Assembly: GCF_003086355.1 (NCBI RefSeq)
Contig: NZ_CP031733.1
Span: 496,001-560,000 of the forward strand
Origin: Streptococcus chenjunshii
GTDB lineage: Bacteria; Bacillota; Bacilli; Lactobacillales; Streptococcaceae
Direction: 5' to 3'
DNA length: 64,000 bases
In this document: in pieces, positions 54,797 to 64,000 of the stretch
How positions within the stretch are numbered: position 1 is the first letter of the stretch
Layout: each line of letters begins with the position of its first letter
The notes under the pieces: model-generated
What the model was told of the DNA's origin: nothing
Databases searched by the model: none
The model's input: only the letters and a program-made list of their open reading frames with translations
Position numbers and translations under genes: made by a program

Positions 54797-56473
54797 ATGC
54801 GTCCATTTATTGAATTTAAGGATTTTACATTTAAGTATGATGCTCAGGCTGAGCCAACTTTGAAGGGAATTGATTTAGCGATTGAGAAGGGTGAGAAAGT
54901 TTTAATTCTGGGACCTTCAGGCAGCGGTAAATCAACGTTGGGGCACTGCCTCAATGGTATTATTCCCAATATTTATCAAGGGGAGCGAAGCGGTTCCCTC
55001 TTGATTGACGGACAGGATATTTTTGATCTGTCTGTTTATGAGAAATCGGAATTGATTTCAACGGTTCTACAAGACCCTGACGGTCAGTTCATCGGTTTAA
55101 GCGTGGCAGAGGATATTGCCTTTGCTTTGGAAAACGACTGTCTGGATCAGCAGACCATGCGGGAAAAGATTAATGCCTGGGCTGAAAAACTGGAGCTGCA
55201 GGATTTACTGGAGAAAAGACCTCAGGACTTATCAGGCGGTCAAAAACAAAGAGTCAGCTTAGCAGGGGTTTTAATTGATGAGAGTCCTATTCTGCTTTTT
55301 GATGAGCCTTTGGCCAACCTTGATCCTAAATCCGGCCAAGATACAATTGCTCTGATTGAGCAGATTCATCAAGAGGAGGGAGCGACAACAGTTATCATTG
55401 AACATCGTTTAGAAGATGTTCTCTACGCTCCGGTTGACAGAATTGTGCTGATTAATGACGGTCAGATTCTTTTCAACGGCCGGGCAGATGATTTGCTTAA
55501 AACAGATCTTTTGCGGGAGAATGGAATCCGTGAGCCTCTTTATATAACGGTTCTGCGTGATTTAGGCCTAGACTTGCAAAAGACAGGAAATTTAGCGAAA
55601 CTGGCTGATTTAGATCTTTCTGCTATCAGCTTTAAGCAAAACGCGGAAAGACTTCCAGCTGCAGAGAGAGAGCCTTTGTTGAAGATTGCAGATCTTGATT
55701 TTGCTTACGATAATCAGAATCCGCTTTTAAAACATATCAGTCTGACTGTCAGAAAAGGCGAGCGCATCTCTCTCGTTGGTAAAAATGGTGCGGGAAAATC
55801 CACATTGGCAAAGGTTTTATGCCGTTTTGTGACAGCCGACAGCCCTATTTTTTACCAAGATCAGGATATTTCGGAAGATTCTATCAAAGAACGGGCTGAC
55901 CGTATCGGCTATGTCCTGCAGAATCCTAATCAGATGATCAGTCAGACTATGATTTTCGATGAGGTCGCTCAGGGCTTGCGCCTACGGGGAAAAGCAGAGG
56001 AAGACATTGAGAGAGAAGTTCTAAAAACCCTGAAGGTCTGCGGGCTGTACGAATTTCGTAAATGGCCGATTTCTGCCCTTTCTTTTGGGCAGAAGAAGAG
56101 AGTAACCATTGCATCCATTTTAGTCTTAAACCCGGAGATTATTCTTTTAGATGAGCCGACAGCAGGTCAGGATAAGAGAAATTATACGGAGATTATGAAT
56201 TTCCTTGATGAACTTAATGCTTTGGGACACACTGTTATTATGATTACCCATGATATGCAGCTGATGCTGGAATATTCTGACAGGACAGTAGTCATTCACG
56301 AAGGCCGTATTTTGGCCGACTGCCGGCCTGTAGAAGTTTTCAGCGACCCAGACTTGCTGGCTGAAGCTAATCTTAAAAAAACCAGTCTTTTTGACTTAGC
56401 AGTGAAACTTCAAGCAGATCCTATAGCTTTAACAAACTTTTATATCGCAAATCAAGGAGGCCGGCATGACTAA
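54797..56473 (+). CDS. ECF transporter ATPase, two fused domains
   Basis: A 558-residue protein with two ABC ATPase modules in tandem. Domain 1 has [22 protein letters not shown] and [12 protein letters not shown]; domain 2 has [22 protein letters not shown] and [12 protein letters not shown]. It replaces the separate EcfA1/EcfA2 subunits. Domain 2's signature LSFGQ departs from LSGGQ, so the two sites may be unequal. ATG 54797 follows AAGGAGTCG. It overlaps the T-component gene by 8 bp. Confidence 0.95.
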   Translation: MRPFIEFKDFTFKYDAQAEPTLKGIDLAIEKGEKVLILGPSGSGKSTLGHCLNGIIPNIYQGERSGSLLIDGQDIFDLSVYEKSELISTVLQDPDGQFIGLSVAEDIAFALENDCLDQQTMREKINAWAEKLELQDLLEKRPQDLSGGQKQRVSLAGVLIDESPILLFDEPLANLDPKSGQDTIALIEQIHQEEGATTVIIEHRLEDVLYAPVDRIVLINDGQILFNGRADDLLKTDLLRENGIREPLYITVLRDLGLDLQKTGNLAKLADLDLSAISFKQNAERLPAAEREPLLKIADLDFAYDNQNPLLKHISLTVRKGERISLVGKNGAGKSTLAKVLCRFVTADSPIFYQDQDISEDSIKERADRIGYVLQNPNQMISQTMIFDEVAQGLRLRGKAEEDIEREVLKTLKVCGLYEFRKWPISALSFGQKKRVTIASILVLNPEIILLDEPTAGQDKRNYTEIMNFLDELNALGHTVIMITHDMQLMLEYSDRTVVIHEGRILADCRPVEVFSDPDLLAEANLKKTSLFDLAVKLQADPIALTNFYIANQGGRHD

Positions 56474-57296
56474 TCGCTTAATCGGTTATTACGGCGGTGA
56501 AGGCTTTCTTTACCGTCTATCAGGAGCCAGCAAATTACTCTTTTTTCTGCTGGCTTCGATTGCTTGTATGACAACTTATGACACACGTCTGATTATTCTT
56601 ATCGGACTTTTGTCGCTTATTCTTTTCAAACTGGCTCATGTTCGCTGGCAGGATATTTCCTTTGTTATCAAATTTGTCAGCTTTTTTGCGCTTTTGAATG
56701 TTGTAATGGTCTACCTTTTCGCACCGGCTTACGGCGAACAGATATATGGCTCTAAAACGGTTTTGTTTAACGGCTGGGGGAGATTTTATCTGACCAGCCA
56801 AGAACTTTTTTATCTCTTCAATTTGTCGCTTAAATACTTTTCAACTGTTCCCTTGGCTTTGCTTTTTTTACTGACGACCCACCCCAGCCAGTTTGCTTCC
56901 AGTCTCAATCAAATTGGAGTTCCTTATAAGGTGGCTTATGCAGTCAGTCTGACTTTGCGTTATATTCCCGATGTGCAGGAAGAATTTTATATGATTCGTA
57001 TGTCGCAGGAAGCTAGAGGTTTGGAGCTGTCTGCCAAAGCTAAGCTTCTTGACCGCATCAAAGGCAATCTGCAGATTGTTCTGCCTTTAATTTTCAGTTC
57101 TCTTGAACGAATTGATACGGTATCAACAGCAATGGAACTGCGGCGTTTTGGCAAAAATAAAAAACGGACCTGGTACACCTATAAAAAATTCTCTGCCTAT
57201 GACTTGCTGACAATTGCGCTAGGCTGTCTGCTTCTGCTGGTTAGTCTGCTTTTATTTGTTGTAAATCACGGCAGATTTTACAATCCTTGGGTTTAA
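56466..57296 (+). CDS. ECF transporter T component (EcfT)
   Basis: A 276-residue membrane coupling protein with about five helices. The cytosolic coupling segment [25 protein letters not shown] and the second ARG-like motif [14 protein letters not shown] match EcfT. It links the UPF0397 S unit to the fused ATPase. It starts within the end of the ATPase gene (CAAGGAGG upstream). Confidence 0.93.
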   Translation: MTNRLIGYYGGEGFLYRLSGASKLLFFLLASIACMTTYDTRLIILIGLLSLILFKLAHVRWQDISFVIKFVSFFALLNVVMVYLFAPAYGEQIYGSKTVLFNGWGRFYLTSQELFYLFNLSLKYFSTVPLALLFLLTTHPSQFASSLNQIGVPYKVAYAVSLTLRYIPDVQEEFYMIRMSQEARGLELSAKAKLLDRIKGNLQIVLPLIFSSLERIDTVSTAMELRRFGKNKKRTWYTYKKFSAYDLLTIALGCLLLLVSLLLFVVNHGRFYNPWV

Positions 57297-57299
57297 AAG

Positions 57300-57347
57300 G
57301 CACCCCGAAAGCTGGATTTTTTAATCTAACTTTCGGGATGCTTTTTT
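57300..57347 (+). terminator. Terminator of ECF operon
   Basis: GCACCCCGAAAG and CTTTCGGGATGC arms, followed by TTTTTT. It lies 4 bp after the EcfT stop. Confidence 0.95.
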
Positions 57348-57405
57348 AATGACTGACCAAGGGAAATCAAAACAGACTGAAGTCCGCATCGAATAAGGGA
57401 ATACT

Positions 57406-58077
57406 TTATTTGAGATAGCCCAGATAATCCAGTTTTTCAAAAGTCCGCTCGCTGGCTACGGCTCCTACGAACATTTCTTTGGTCAGAGGTGCATTGGGAT
57501 CAAAGTGGGTGTTTAAGGGAGCCGTTTTGGCAGTTCGAAAACCGATGATGTTTAAATCATATTTCCTGCGAACATCCAGCTGGCTCAGAGTTTTGCCCAG
57601 CCACGCTTTGGGCAGAAGAAACTCGATAAAGGAGATATCATCTTCTACATGAATAATATTAGTGATAGAGTGGCGCAGCAGATTTGAAGTTAAATTTTTA
57701 GCTGTACTGCGCTCAGGAGAGATTACTTGGTTTGCACCAAGACCGTAAAGAACATCTTCATAATTTTTTCCTCGAGCTTTAGCGATAATATTAGCGACTC
57801 CCAGCTTTTGGCAGTGAATGAGTGCAAGCGCAGAGGCCTCCAAATTATTTCCTGTTGCAATGATAACGGTGTCGCACTGTTCAATGCCGGCAGCTTTTAA
57901 AAAATCAAAATCTGTGATATCGCCGACAGCTCCTTTAGTAACATAATCGGCCACTTCCTGTACATGTTTTTCCCGATTGTCCAGAGCGATTACTTCCTGC
58001 TCAAAATTGGCCAACTCATAGGCCAGCGTTTTACCGAAAATACCTAAGCCAAGCACGCCAAAAATTTTATGTGTCAT
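57406..58077 (-). CDS. ktrA: Ktr potassium channel gating subunit KtrA
   Basis: A 223-residue RCK protein on the minus strand. The N-terminal Rossmann motif is GVLGLGIFGKTLAYEL, followed by IALDN (nucleotide ribose contact) and TDFDFLKAAGIEQCDTVIIATG. The C-terminal RCK_C half (about 140-223) binds regulatory nucleotide (c-di-AMP in relatives). It sits 12 bp after ktrB and works with it as a K+ uptake system. Confidence 0.94.
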   Translation of the reverse strand: MTHKIFGVLGLGIFGKTLAYELANFEQEVIALDNREKHVQEVADYVTKGAVGDITDFDFLKAAGIEQCDTVIIATGNNLEASALALIHCQKLGVANIIAKARGKNYEDVLYGLGANQVISPERSTAKNLTSNLLRHSITNIIHVEDDISFIEFLLPKAWLGKTLSQLDVRRKYDLNIIGFRTAKTAPLNTHFDPNAPLTKEMFVGAVASERTFEKLDYLGYLK

Positions 58078-58089
58078 AATGTTCCTTTC

Positions 58090-59490
58090 TTAACCAAGAG
58101 AAATATCGGTTGGGGTGTAATGAATAACTTTTTCCTTTTTTTGCAGAAAACTCAGCAAGACTGTAATCGGACCGACACGTCCGACAAACATCAGCAGCAT
58201 AATGATAAAACGTCCGGCTGACGAGAGCTCTGGTGTGACATCCATTGAAACACCTACCGTTGCAATAGCTGAGACAGTTTCGAAAAGGAGCGCGGTCGGT
58301 GCCAAGTGCGATTCGGATAATAGCAGGAAGAAATAACCTGCTGCAGCTAAAGCAAAGAAAAAAATCAGAACTGTCAGAGTTTGCTTAATGGTTTTATTGT
58401 GAATTACCCGATGCCTGAAGGTAACCTCTGACTGACCGGACAGCTCAGATTTAAACAGTAAAAAAGTAATGGCCGCAGTTGTGACTTTAATACCGCCGGC
58501 AGTACCGCCAGGCGCACCGCCGATAATCATTTGCGCTATATAAAGAAAATTTGTGGCAGCTTCAGTATCCAGATAGCTCAATGTTGAGAAACCAGCTGTG
58601 CGCATGGTAACAGTCTGAAAAAAACTAATCATAACCTGCTGCGGAACTGTATGATTAGCGAGTGTTTCGGCATTTCCCATTTCTGTCAGCCATGAAAGCA
58701 GGGTGCCTCCAAAGAGAATAAAAGCCGTGGTGTAGAGCACCAGCCGGCTCTGATTGCTTATCTGGCGCACCGCGGCTCTGAAACGGCGAGGCCTTCTTTG
58801 TAGGTAACACTTAAATGCCTGAAAGAGATCCAGCCAGACAGCAAAACCTAAGCCGCCGGCAATAATAGCAAAGGCTAGAGTGAAATTGAGCAGTGGATTC
58901 AGCAGAAAATCTTTCAGACTGTCTGGCCCTAAGTTATCAAAACCAGCATTGCAAAAAGCCGAAACAGCTAAAAAAAGACTGTTAAACATTCCTGATTTCC
59001 AACCGAATCTCGGGATAAAATCAAACATGAGGATAAAAGCAATCAGACCTTCGAGGGTCAGTGTAATTTTATAGACACTAAAAAGATAATGTTTTAAATT
59101 GGTATTGTCAGGACGGCTGAGCGCTGACTGAAGCAAACTTTGTGCAGATAGGCCTAACCTTTGCCGCAGAGCAAACATACTGACCGCAATTAGTGTAACA
59201 ACTCCTAATCCGCCAATCTGCATCAGCAGCAGAGCAATTATCTGGCCCAATCCGTTGTAAACCTGACTGATTGGGAAGACTGATAAACCAGTGACACAAA
59301 CCATAGAGACAGCGGTAAAGAGATGATCAAAATAAGGAGTATCCGGAGCGGTGCTGTAATGGGCAAAAGGAAGAGATAATAAAAGACTGCCTATTAAAAT
59401 AACAATCAGGAAGCTGACAGTCAGTTTTTGCGTGACAGATCCAATTCGCAGCTTATTAATAAAAGAAAACATATGATTTTTCTCCGTCAT
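58090..59490 (-). CDS. ktrB: Potassium channel translocating subunit KtrB/TrkH
   Basis: A 466-residue polytopic membrane protein of the Trk/Ktr/HKT superfamily, with four pore-loop repeats: [47 protein letters not shown] and [20 protein letters not shown]. The selectivity glycines (TGL, AGF, AGF, VGV) are all present. Its ATG overlaps the rsmG stop (ATGA), so the three genes are one operon in the order rsmG-ktrB-ktrA. Confidence 0.95.
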   Translation of the reverse strand: MTEKNHMFSFINKLRIGSVTQKLTVSFLIVILIGSLLLSLPFAHYSTAPDTPYFDHLFTAVSMVCVTGLSVFPISQVYNGLGQIIALLLMQIGGLGVVTLIAVSMFALRQRLGLSAQSLLQSALSRPDNTNLKHYLFSVYKITLTLEGLIAFILMFDFIPRFGWKSGMFNSLFLAVSAFCNAGFDNLGPDSLKDFLLNPLLNFTLAFAIIAGGLGFAVWLDLFQAFKCYLQRRPRRFRAAVRQISNQSRLVLYTTAFILFGGTLLSWLTEMGNAETLANHTVPQQVMISFFQTVTMRTAGFSTLSYLDTEAATNFLYIAQMIIGGAPGGTAGGIKVTTAAITFLLFKSELSGQSEVTFRHRVIHNKTIKQTLTVLIFFFALAAAGYFFLLLSESHLAPTALLFETVSAIATVGVSMDVTPELSSAGRFIIMLLMFVGRVGPITVLLSFLQKKEKVIHYTPTDISLG

Positions 59491-60203
59491 AAAGGTTTTT
59501 TATTGGGAGTTCCGGCCTTCCGGGGATATTTATTAGGCGTTTCTTTTTTCTTTTCCAGAATAACCAAGGTTCGGCCATCACCATTAGGAAGCGTATAGTG
59601 GTCACTTTGTATCAGCTGAGCAAACAGTAACCGCAGAGCATTTTGAGCTTGCAGTGTTTCCTTTTCAGCAGCGGCAGCTTTGAGAGCAAGAAGACGTCCA
59701 TTAATTTTTAAAAACGGCAGAGTCAGTTCTGTCAAAACCGGCAGAGCTGCGACAGCCCGAGCAGTAACAAAATCAAACTGCTGACGGAATGTCTTGTCAT
59801 GGCCAAAGTCTTCCGCCCGTCCATGGTAAAAAGAAACACCGTCAAGCTTTAACGTTTCAGCTAAACGGTTTAAAAAAAGGATCCGTTTATTAAGAGAATC
59901 GATAATAGTCACCTTAATGTTGGGATAAATGATTTTGATAGGAAGACTGGGGAATCCTGCTCCAGCTCCTATATCTAAGAGCTGAATCGGTTCGTTTTTC
60001 AGATATCCCCGCAAAACAGGAGCCAGCGAATCATAAAAATGTTTAAGATAAACATCATTTTTATCTGTAATTGCAGTAAGATTGGCCTTTTGATTCCATT
60101 CTATAAGACAGTTAAAATAAGCGGCAAACTGCTGTTTTTGCTGTTCGGATAAATTGATGCCGGACTGGGACAGTGCCGCATAAAATTCTTCAGGTGTCAT
60201 CAT
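59487..60203 (-). CDS. rsmG: 16S rRNA (guanine-527-N7) methyltransferase RsmG
   Basis: A 238-residue RsmG (GidB). [17 protein letters not shown] is the SAM-binding loop, [20 protein letters not shown] and [15 protein letters not shown] follow. It methylates G527 of 16S rRNA. The Pro/Lys-rich C-terminal end ([16 protein letters not shown]) contains a short internal duplication TPNK-P. The start at 60203 has GAGGGAGAA upstream on the minus strand. Confidence 0.96.
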   Translation of the reverse strand: MMTPEEFYAALSQSGINLSEQQKQQFAAYFNCLIEWNQKANLTAITDKNDVYLKHFYDSLAPVLRGYLKNEPIQLLDIGAGAGFPSLPIKIIYPNIKVTIIDSLNKRILFLNRLAETLKLDGVSFYHGRAEDFGHDKTFRQQFDFVTARAVAALPVLTELTLPFLKINGRLLALKAAAAEKETLQAQNALRLLFAQLIQSDHYTLPNGDGRTLVILEKKKETPNKYPRKAGTPNKKPL

Positions 60204-60344
60204 TTCTCCCTCAAAGTGTTTTTCCTTATTCTACCATAAAACTGACAAGGGCATCATAAAAAAGATGAAAAAGAAGGCCTTTACTTTCATAAAAACAAGA
60301 AAATTGCTATAATAAAACAAGATGGAACAGAAGAAAAGTTAACG

Positions 60345-60449
60345 GTCTCTGTCCACTCTCTAGCCATCTTGGCAGGGGTGTTGCCTGCGAAATCGAAGAT
60401 TTCGGACTTACCGCCTTTTCATACGGTTTTTCAACGTTTTTTGTATCTT
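60345..60449 (+). repeat. Short repeat block (B end plus A right end) before lemA
   Basis: The last half of a B module (CTCTAGCCATCTTGGCAGGGGTG and GAAATCGAAGATTTC, about 60355-60410) joins CTTACCGCCTTTTCATACGG and a worn A right end (TTTTTTGTATCTT). It has no complete A hairpin. It ends 17 bases before ATG 60467. Confidence 0.82.
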
Positions 60450-60466
60450 TGTTAAGGAGTTTGGTT

Positions 60467-61021
60467 ATGCTGTTAATTGGTATTATAGTTATTCTTATTT
60501 TAGTTGGTATTTGGATTATTGTTGCTTACAATGGCTTGATTAGAAGCCGCATGCAGACTAAAGAAGCCTGGAGTCAGATTGATGTGCAGCTGAAACGCCG
60601 AAACGATTTAATTCCTAACTTGCTGGAAACTGTTAAAGGCTATGCTGACTATGAAGGGAAAGTTTTGACGCAGGTGACAGAGCTGAGAGCTCAAGTTGCT
60701 AAAGCTGAAACACCAAATGAGGTTATGCAGGCATCAGATGCTTTATCAAAACAGCTGTCCGGTATCTTTGCTGTGGCAGAAAACTACCCTGATTTGCAAG
60801 CTAATAAGAGCTTCATTAAGTTGCAGGAGGAACTGGCTAATACAGAAAATAAAATTTCTTATTCCCGTCAGCTTTTTAATACGACAACTGCTAATTACAA
60901 TATGAAGCTGGAAGTTTTTCCGACTAATCTTATCGCTTCAATGTTTGGCTTTAAGCCGAGTCAATTTCTAGAGACTCCTGAGGAAGAAAAGGATGTTCCG
61001 CAAGTTAAATTTGACTTTTAA
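60467..61021 (+). CDS. lemA: LemA family membrane protein
   Basis: A 184-residue LemA protein: one N-terminal helix (about 2-22) then a long helical bundle. [33 protein letters not shown] is the family signature, with [13 protein letters not shown] later. ATG 60467 follows AAGGAG. LemA and HtpX are paired in many bacteria, and here htpX is the next gene although 895 bp of repeats intervene. Confidence 0.95.
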   Translation: MLLIGIIVILILVGIWIIVAYNGLIRSRMQTKEAWSQIDVQLKRRNDLIPNLLETVKGYADYEGKVLTQVTELRAQVAKAETPNEVMQASDALSKQLSGIFAVAENYPDLQANKSFIKLQEELANTENKISYSRQLFNTTTANYNMKLEVFPTNLIASMFGFKPSQFLETPEEEKDVPQVKFDF

Positions 61022-61040
61022 ATCTATCATATTGGAATAG

Positions 61041-61898
61041 TATCAGAGAATGGCCTAAGAGCTGTGAGAGTACACAGACAAGCCCGAACTTGACAATTAG
61101 AGAGTAAGGGAACCTATCATTTGAGGTTCTGTCAGGGTTAGCCGTCCGTAGACGTCTGAAAGCTTTGCCGTCTTAGCAGCCCATAGACAGTTCTAAAGGA
61201 TGCTTTAAAAACTAATCCTTAATTGTGTTAGAGTTATGTACAAGACGCAATAGCCTAGCGTCATTTTAGCCGCTTTTTCAAAGCTTTAAAATGTCTGCTA
61301 GGCTTTGCGGGGGCGAGACATCGAACGTTATGGTCTGGGGTTCTGTCTCGCTCCCTAGTCATCCTGGCAGAGGTGCGTCTGCGAAATCACAGATTTCGGA
61401 CTTACCGTCAGCCGTAAACGACTGAAAGCTTTGTCGCCTTAACAGTCGACCGCACCTTTCTAGTCGTTCTGGCAGGGGTGCGCCTACGAAATCATAGATT
61501 TCTGGCTTACCGCCATTTTTGCTGTGAGCTTTTCACGGCCTTTGTATCTTGTTGGAATTGAACACGGCCTAAAATCCTAGTGAAAAAGATGAAGTTCGTC
61601 GCGATGTGGGTCATCGCTCGTCCTTCCCTATTTTCATACGGATTTTTAAACGGCCTTTGTATCTTGTTGGAATTGAACACGGCCTAAACGCTGTGAGAAA
61701 AAGACAGCCTTCCCTTGAGTCTTTAATGACTCTTCGGTCAGGCTCCTAGTTTCTCTTTGCGTTCTTAACGGCCTTTGTATCTTGATGAATTGAACACGGC
61801 CTAAGCTCTTTGCAAAAAAGATAAACCTTCCTAGAAACTAAGGTTTCTGCGTCAGTTTTCCTATTTTTGCTGTGAGCTTTTCACGGCCTTTGTATCTT
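61041..61898 (+). repeat. Largest composite repeat block, before htpX (C, D, B, four A units)
   Basis: C module about 61041-61125, a B fragment, D module about 61250-61362 (GGGGCGAGACA/TGTCTCGCTCCC hairpin), B modules about 61355-61515, then A units from about 61560 (AAAATCC/GGATTT, top GCGATG/CATCGC), 61678 (AAACGC/GCGTTC, top GAGTC/GACTC) and 61793 (AAGCTC/GAGCTT, top AGAAAC/GTTTCT), preceded by an A right end at about 61530. All three A subtypes occur in tandem. It ends 18 bases before ATG 61917. Confidence 0.92.
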
Positions 61899-61916
61899 GG
61901 TGTGAGGAGAGGGTTC

Positions 61917-62807
61917 ATGCTTTATCAGCAAATTTCCAGTAATAAGAGAAGAACAGTTGTTTTGATTTTTGTCTTTTTTGTGCTTCTTGCTCTTATCGGT
62001 GGAGCTGTTGGTTATTTATTATTGGGCAGTTTGGAGCTGGGAGTAGCTCTTGCCTTGATTATCGGTGCGATTTATGCTATCAGCATGATTTTTCAGTCAA
62101 CCAATGTTGTTATGTCTATGAATAACGCGCATGAGGTAACTGCTGACCAAGCGCCTGAATATTATCATATTGTTGAGGATATGGCTATGGTAGCGCAGGT
62201 GCCTATGCCACGGGTTTTTATTATTGACGATCAGTCATTGAATGCTTTTGCGACAGGATCGAGCCCAGAGAATGCGGCTGTAGCCGCTACGACAGGACTT
62301 TTAGCTGTTATGAACCGAGAAGAATTAGAAGGAGTAATCGGTCATGAAATCAGTCATATCAGAAATTATGACATTCGGATTTCTACCATCGCAGTTGCTT
62401 TGGCCAGTGCTGTAACTCTTATTTCCAGTTTAGGCGGCCGGATGATGTGGTTTGGCGGTGGCCGGCGTCGCAATGATCGGGATAGCGGCGGTTTTGGTAT
62501 TTTACTGCTTATTTTTTCTCTGCTGTCTTTGGTTTTAGCCCCTTTAGCGGCTAGTTTGGTGCAGCTGGCTATTTCCCGGCAGCGGGAGTATCTGGCGGAT
62601 GCGAGTTCCGTAGAGCTTACCCGAAACCCTCAGGGAATGATTAATGCCTTACAAAAACTGGAACAGTCCCAGCCTATGGCTCATCCTGTTGATGGGGCCA
62701 GCAGCGCTCTTTATATCAATGATCCGGCTAAGAAGGAAGGACTCAAGTCCTTATTTTATACACACCCACCAATTGCTGACCGCATCGAACGTCTGCGGCA
62801 AATGTGA
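61917..62807 (+). CDS. htpX: Membrane zinc metalloprotease HtpX
   Basis: A 296-residue M48 protease with two N-terminal helices and two further helices around 170-225. [11 protein letters not shown] holds the HExxH zinc motif, and [16 protein letters not shown] the third ligand Glu. It degrades damaged membrane proteins. ATG 61917 follows GTGAGGAGAGGG; the longer frame upstream is repeat DNA. Paired with lemA. Confidence 0.97.
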   Translation: MLYQQISSNKRRTVVLIFVFFVLLALIGGAVGYLLLGSLELGVALALIIGAIYAISMIFQSTNVVMSMNNAHEVTADQAPEYYHIVEDMAMVAQVPMPRVFIIDDQSLNAFATGSSPENAAVAATTGLLAVMNREELEGVIGHEISHIRNYDIRISTIAVALASAVTLISSLGGRMMWFGGGRRRNDRDSGGFGILLLIFSLLSLVLAPLAASLVQLAISRQREYLADASSVELTRNPQGMINALQKLEQSQPMAHPVDGASSALYINDPAKKEGLKSLFYTHPPIADRIERLRQM

Positions 62808-62847
62808 TCGCAGCTTAGCGGGAGTTCCTCTGTTTTTAATAAAAAAG

Positions 62848-62872
62848 AAAAAAGTTCTGCGGAACTTTTTAA
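62848..62872 (+). terminator. Terminator after htpX
   Basis: AAAAGTTC and GAACTTTTT arms around TGCG, with T-run at 62866-62870; A-rich on the other side, so possibly bidirectional. Confidence 0.75.
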
Positions 62873-62972
62873 TTTTCTTCTGTAGAGAAGAGGTGGGCTG
62901 TAAAAGCCCCAGTAAATAATGTTTGTAATAAAGTTGACATCTATCTTCTAAAGAGATGACATTTTATTATTG

Positions 62973-62978
62973 TATAAT
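62973..62978 (+). promoter_or_regulatory. Promoter -10 of DUF177 gene
   Basis: TATAAT 38 bp before the start codon. A perfect TTGACA at 62934-62939 is too far (33 bp) to be its -35, so the true -35 is weak or a regulator helps. Confidence 0.55.
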
Positions 62979-63016
62979 ATAAGAATTAAAAGTGATTTAT
63001 TAGAAGGGTAACAATA

Positions 63017-63550
63017 ATGTTTGCCATTGCTGAAGTGAGAAAAAGCCCTGAGGGGATTAACTTTGATCAGGTATTATCGGTTAGTGATGAGCTTAAAGAG
63101 CGCAATCCTGAGATTCTGAATGTAGAAAATGTCCGGGCGAAAGGTAATATTTCTTATGACAACGGCTTATATTTGTTAAACTATGAACTGACTTATCTGT
63201 TGCAGCTTCCTTCAAGCCGTTCGCTGGAGCCGGTTTCTTTGGAACAAAGTCAAAGGGTGGCTGAAGTTTTTGCTGAGCAGACGGAATGGCCTTCTAAAGA
63301 TGAGCTTGCTGATCAGGATTTACTGCTTGTTATTGAAGGATCCAATATTGATTTGGCAGAAAGTGTCATTGATAATATTCTTCTGTCCATTCCTTTACAG
63401 GTGCTGACAGAGGAGGAAAAAGCAGCTGCCGATTTACCAGCAGGTGATAACTGGACAGTATTGACAGAAACACAGTATCAAGCTTTGAAATCAGAAAAGA
63501 AAGAAGCTTCAAATCCTTTTGCTGCGCTGGACGGTTTGTTTGATGAATAA
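63017..63550 (+). CDS. DUF177 (YceD-like) protein
   Basis: A 177-residue cytosolic acidic protein. The fold of the YceD/DUF177 family is suggested by VRAKGNISYDNGLYLLNYELTYLLQLPSSRSLEP and the C-terminal NPFAALDGLFDE, which is a conserved tail. In other bacteria the gene precedes rpmF and affects 23S rRNA maturation; in streptococci it lies before covR as here. ATG 63017 follows AGAAGGGTAAC. Confidence 0.9.
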   Translation: MFAIAEVRKSPEGINFDQVLSVSDELKERNPEILNVENVRAKGNISYDNGLYLLNYELTYLLQLPSSRSLEPVSLEQSQRVAEVFAEQTEWPSKDELADQDLLLVIEGSNIDLAESVIDNILLSIPLQVLTEEEKAAADLPAGDNWTVLTETQYQALKSEKKEASNPFAALDGLFDE

Positions 63551-63583
63551 AGCTATTTTCTTTGAAATTTATGACAAATTCTG

Positions 63584-63612
63584 TTGTGAAAGCAGAAATT
63601 CTTTGCTATAAT
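63584..63612 (+). promoter_or_regulatory. covR promoter
   Basis: TTGTGA (63584-63589) and TATAAT (63607-63612) with exactly 17 bp between them. The start codon of covR is 170 bp further on, so the leader is long. Confidence 0.75.
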
Positions 63613-63644
63613 CTTTTTACAATTATTATTGCATGTATCATTGT

Positions 63645-63676
63645 AAAGAAGAAGGTCTGATCGTTCTTCTTTTTTG
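63645..63676 (+). terminator. Terminator-like hairpin in covR leader
   Basis: AAAGAAGAA and TTCTTCTTT pair around GGTCTGATCG, followed by TTT. It lies about 30 bases after the expected transcription start, so it could attenuate covR transcription. Only A-U and G-C mixed pairs with a large loop, so moderate strength. Confidence 0.5.
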
Positions 63677-63687
63677 GCGGGTATAAC

Positions 63688-63786
63688 ATGAAAAAGGATT
63701 TAAATTTTAGGGGGTCTGTCTTTTTTGCAATTGACTTGACACCTATTGATTTTGAGTCGCAAAGAAAAAGGGAAGGTGTAAAGTGA
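63688..63786 (+). CDS. Possible 32-residue leader peptide coupled to covR
   Basis: ATG 63688 to TGA 63784-63786 encodes 32 residues (MKKDLNFRGSVFFAIDLTP...). Its stop overlaps the covR GTG start (AAGTGATT), the arrangement of translational coupling. GGCGGG, 8 bases upstream, is a weak ribosome-binding site. It may be chance; no homologue known to me. Confidence 0.3.
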   Translation: MKKDLNFRGSVFFAIDLTPIDFESQRKREGVK

Positions 63787-64000
63787 TTAAAAAGGTATTG
63801 ATTATTGAAGATGAAAAAAATTTGGCGCGGTTTGTTTCTTTAGAATTGCAGCAGGAAGGCTATGAGGTTCAGATTGAGTCGAATGGGAGAAAGGGTCTTG
63901 ATTTGGCCCTTGAAAAAGATTTTGATTTGGTTCTTTTGGATTTGCTCTTGCCGGAAATGGATGGTTTTGAAATTACTCGCAGGCTTCAGGCTGAAAAGAA
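63783..64000 (+). CDS. covR: Response regulator CovR (CsrR), N-terminal part
   Basis: Seventy-two codons are visible before the right edge. Start is GTG 63783 (IKKVLIIEDEKNLARFVSLELQ), with AAGGGAAGG upstream. The receiver-domain acidic pair Glu9/Asp10 and the phosphoacceptor Asp53 in VLLDLLLPEMDG are present. The sequence matches streptococcal CovR, an OmpR-family global repressor of virulence and wall genes; the DNA-binding half lies outside. In S. mutans CovR acts as an orphan regulator without its sensor kinase; this cannot be tested here. Confidence 0.93.
   Translation, partial: MIKKVLIIEDEKNLARFVSLELQQEGYEVQIESNGRKGLDLALEKDFDLVLLDLLLPEMDGFEITRRLQAEK

Noticed and set aside
62934..62939. 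TTGACA as -35 of the DUF177 promoter
   Set aside because: It is 33 bp from the TATAAT at 62973, about twice the workable spacing.
1..64000. Prophage, integrative element or insertion sequence
   Set aside because: No integrase, transposase, phage structural gene or attachment-site duplication was seen.
1..64000. rRNA or tRNA genes
   Set aside because: No cloverleaf-like stretch ending in CCA and no rRNA sequence was recognised on either strand by eye.

Overview
The window is chromosomal DNA from a low-GC Gram-positive coccus, almost certainly a Streptococcus of the mutans group. This rests on gene order and protein sequence: secA followed by two DAHP synthases, acpS, alr and recG; an AlaT-like aminotransferase followed by codY, pncA and gatCAB; the yqeG-yqeH-yhbY-nadD-yqeK-rsfS cluster; an Atm-type methionine uptake locus next to an ECF transporter; and a DUF177 gene before covR. 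I cannot name the species. Nearly all genes are on the + strand. The exceptions are ansA, a usp gene, a TraX-like gene, and rsmG-ktrB-ktrA.

Region by region. 0-3.7 kb: the end of an SDR gene, an ABM monooxygenase, a diacetyl/acetoin reductase, a small ConA-like protein, and a zinc macrodomain plus class M sirtuin pair for reversible ADP-ribosylation. 3.8-10.5 kb: the most accessory-looking part. It holds two paralogous three-helix membrane proteins, then two tandem cassettes. Each cassette has an extended -10 promoter, a membrane-anchored ectodomain protein (probable immunity protein) and a lipase-type toxin gene. The first toxin copy stops after 74 codons. The second is a full 461-residue protein with the lipase domain first and a helical domain last, followed by two small helical proteins, one ending in a zinc ribbon. 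This layout matches the reverse-domain type VII secreted lipase (TslA) systems. 10.7-20.1 kb: secA, shikimate entry, acpS-alr and recG. 20.4-31.3 kb: metabolic and stress genes and codY with a CodY box. 31.5-46 kb: tRNA amidotransferase, an MFS pump, ribosome and NAD housekeeping genes, tmcAL and yebC. 46.3-57.3 kb: glutamine amidotransferase, two substrate-binding lipoproteins, an M20 peptidase, a methionine ABC transporter, a SAM hydrolase-family protein and an ECF transporter, with an exact MET-box before the MetQ gene. 57.4-64 kb: the Ktr potassium channel, rsmG, lemA, htpX, a DUF177 gene and the start of covR.

The second remarkable feature is a modular family of intergenic repeats at nine places. 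Modules (called C, D, B and A here) occur in a fixed order and almost always end 15-25 bases before a start codon, immediately before its ribosome-binding site. The A module is a roughly 80-base imperfect hairpin whose paired arms differ between copies but stay complementary, and whose loop-closing stem is quite different in sequence in each subtype. It looks like a mutans-group analogue of the pneumococcal BOX element. A separate 138-bp structured repeat (E) occurs twice.

Limits: all calls are by eye. No similarity search, folding or covariance computation was run.
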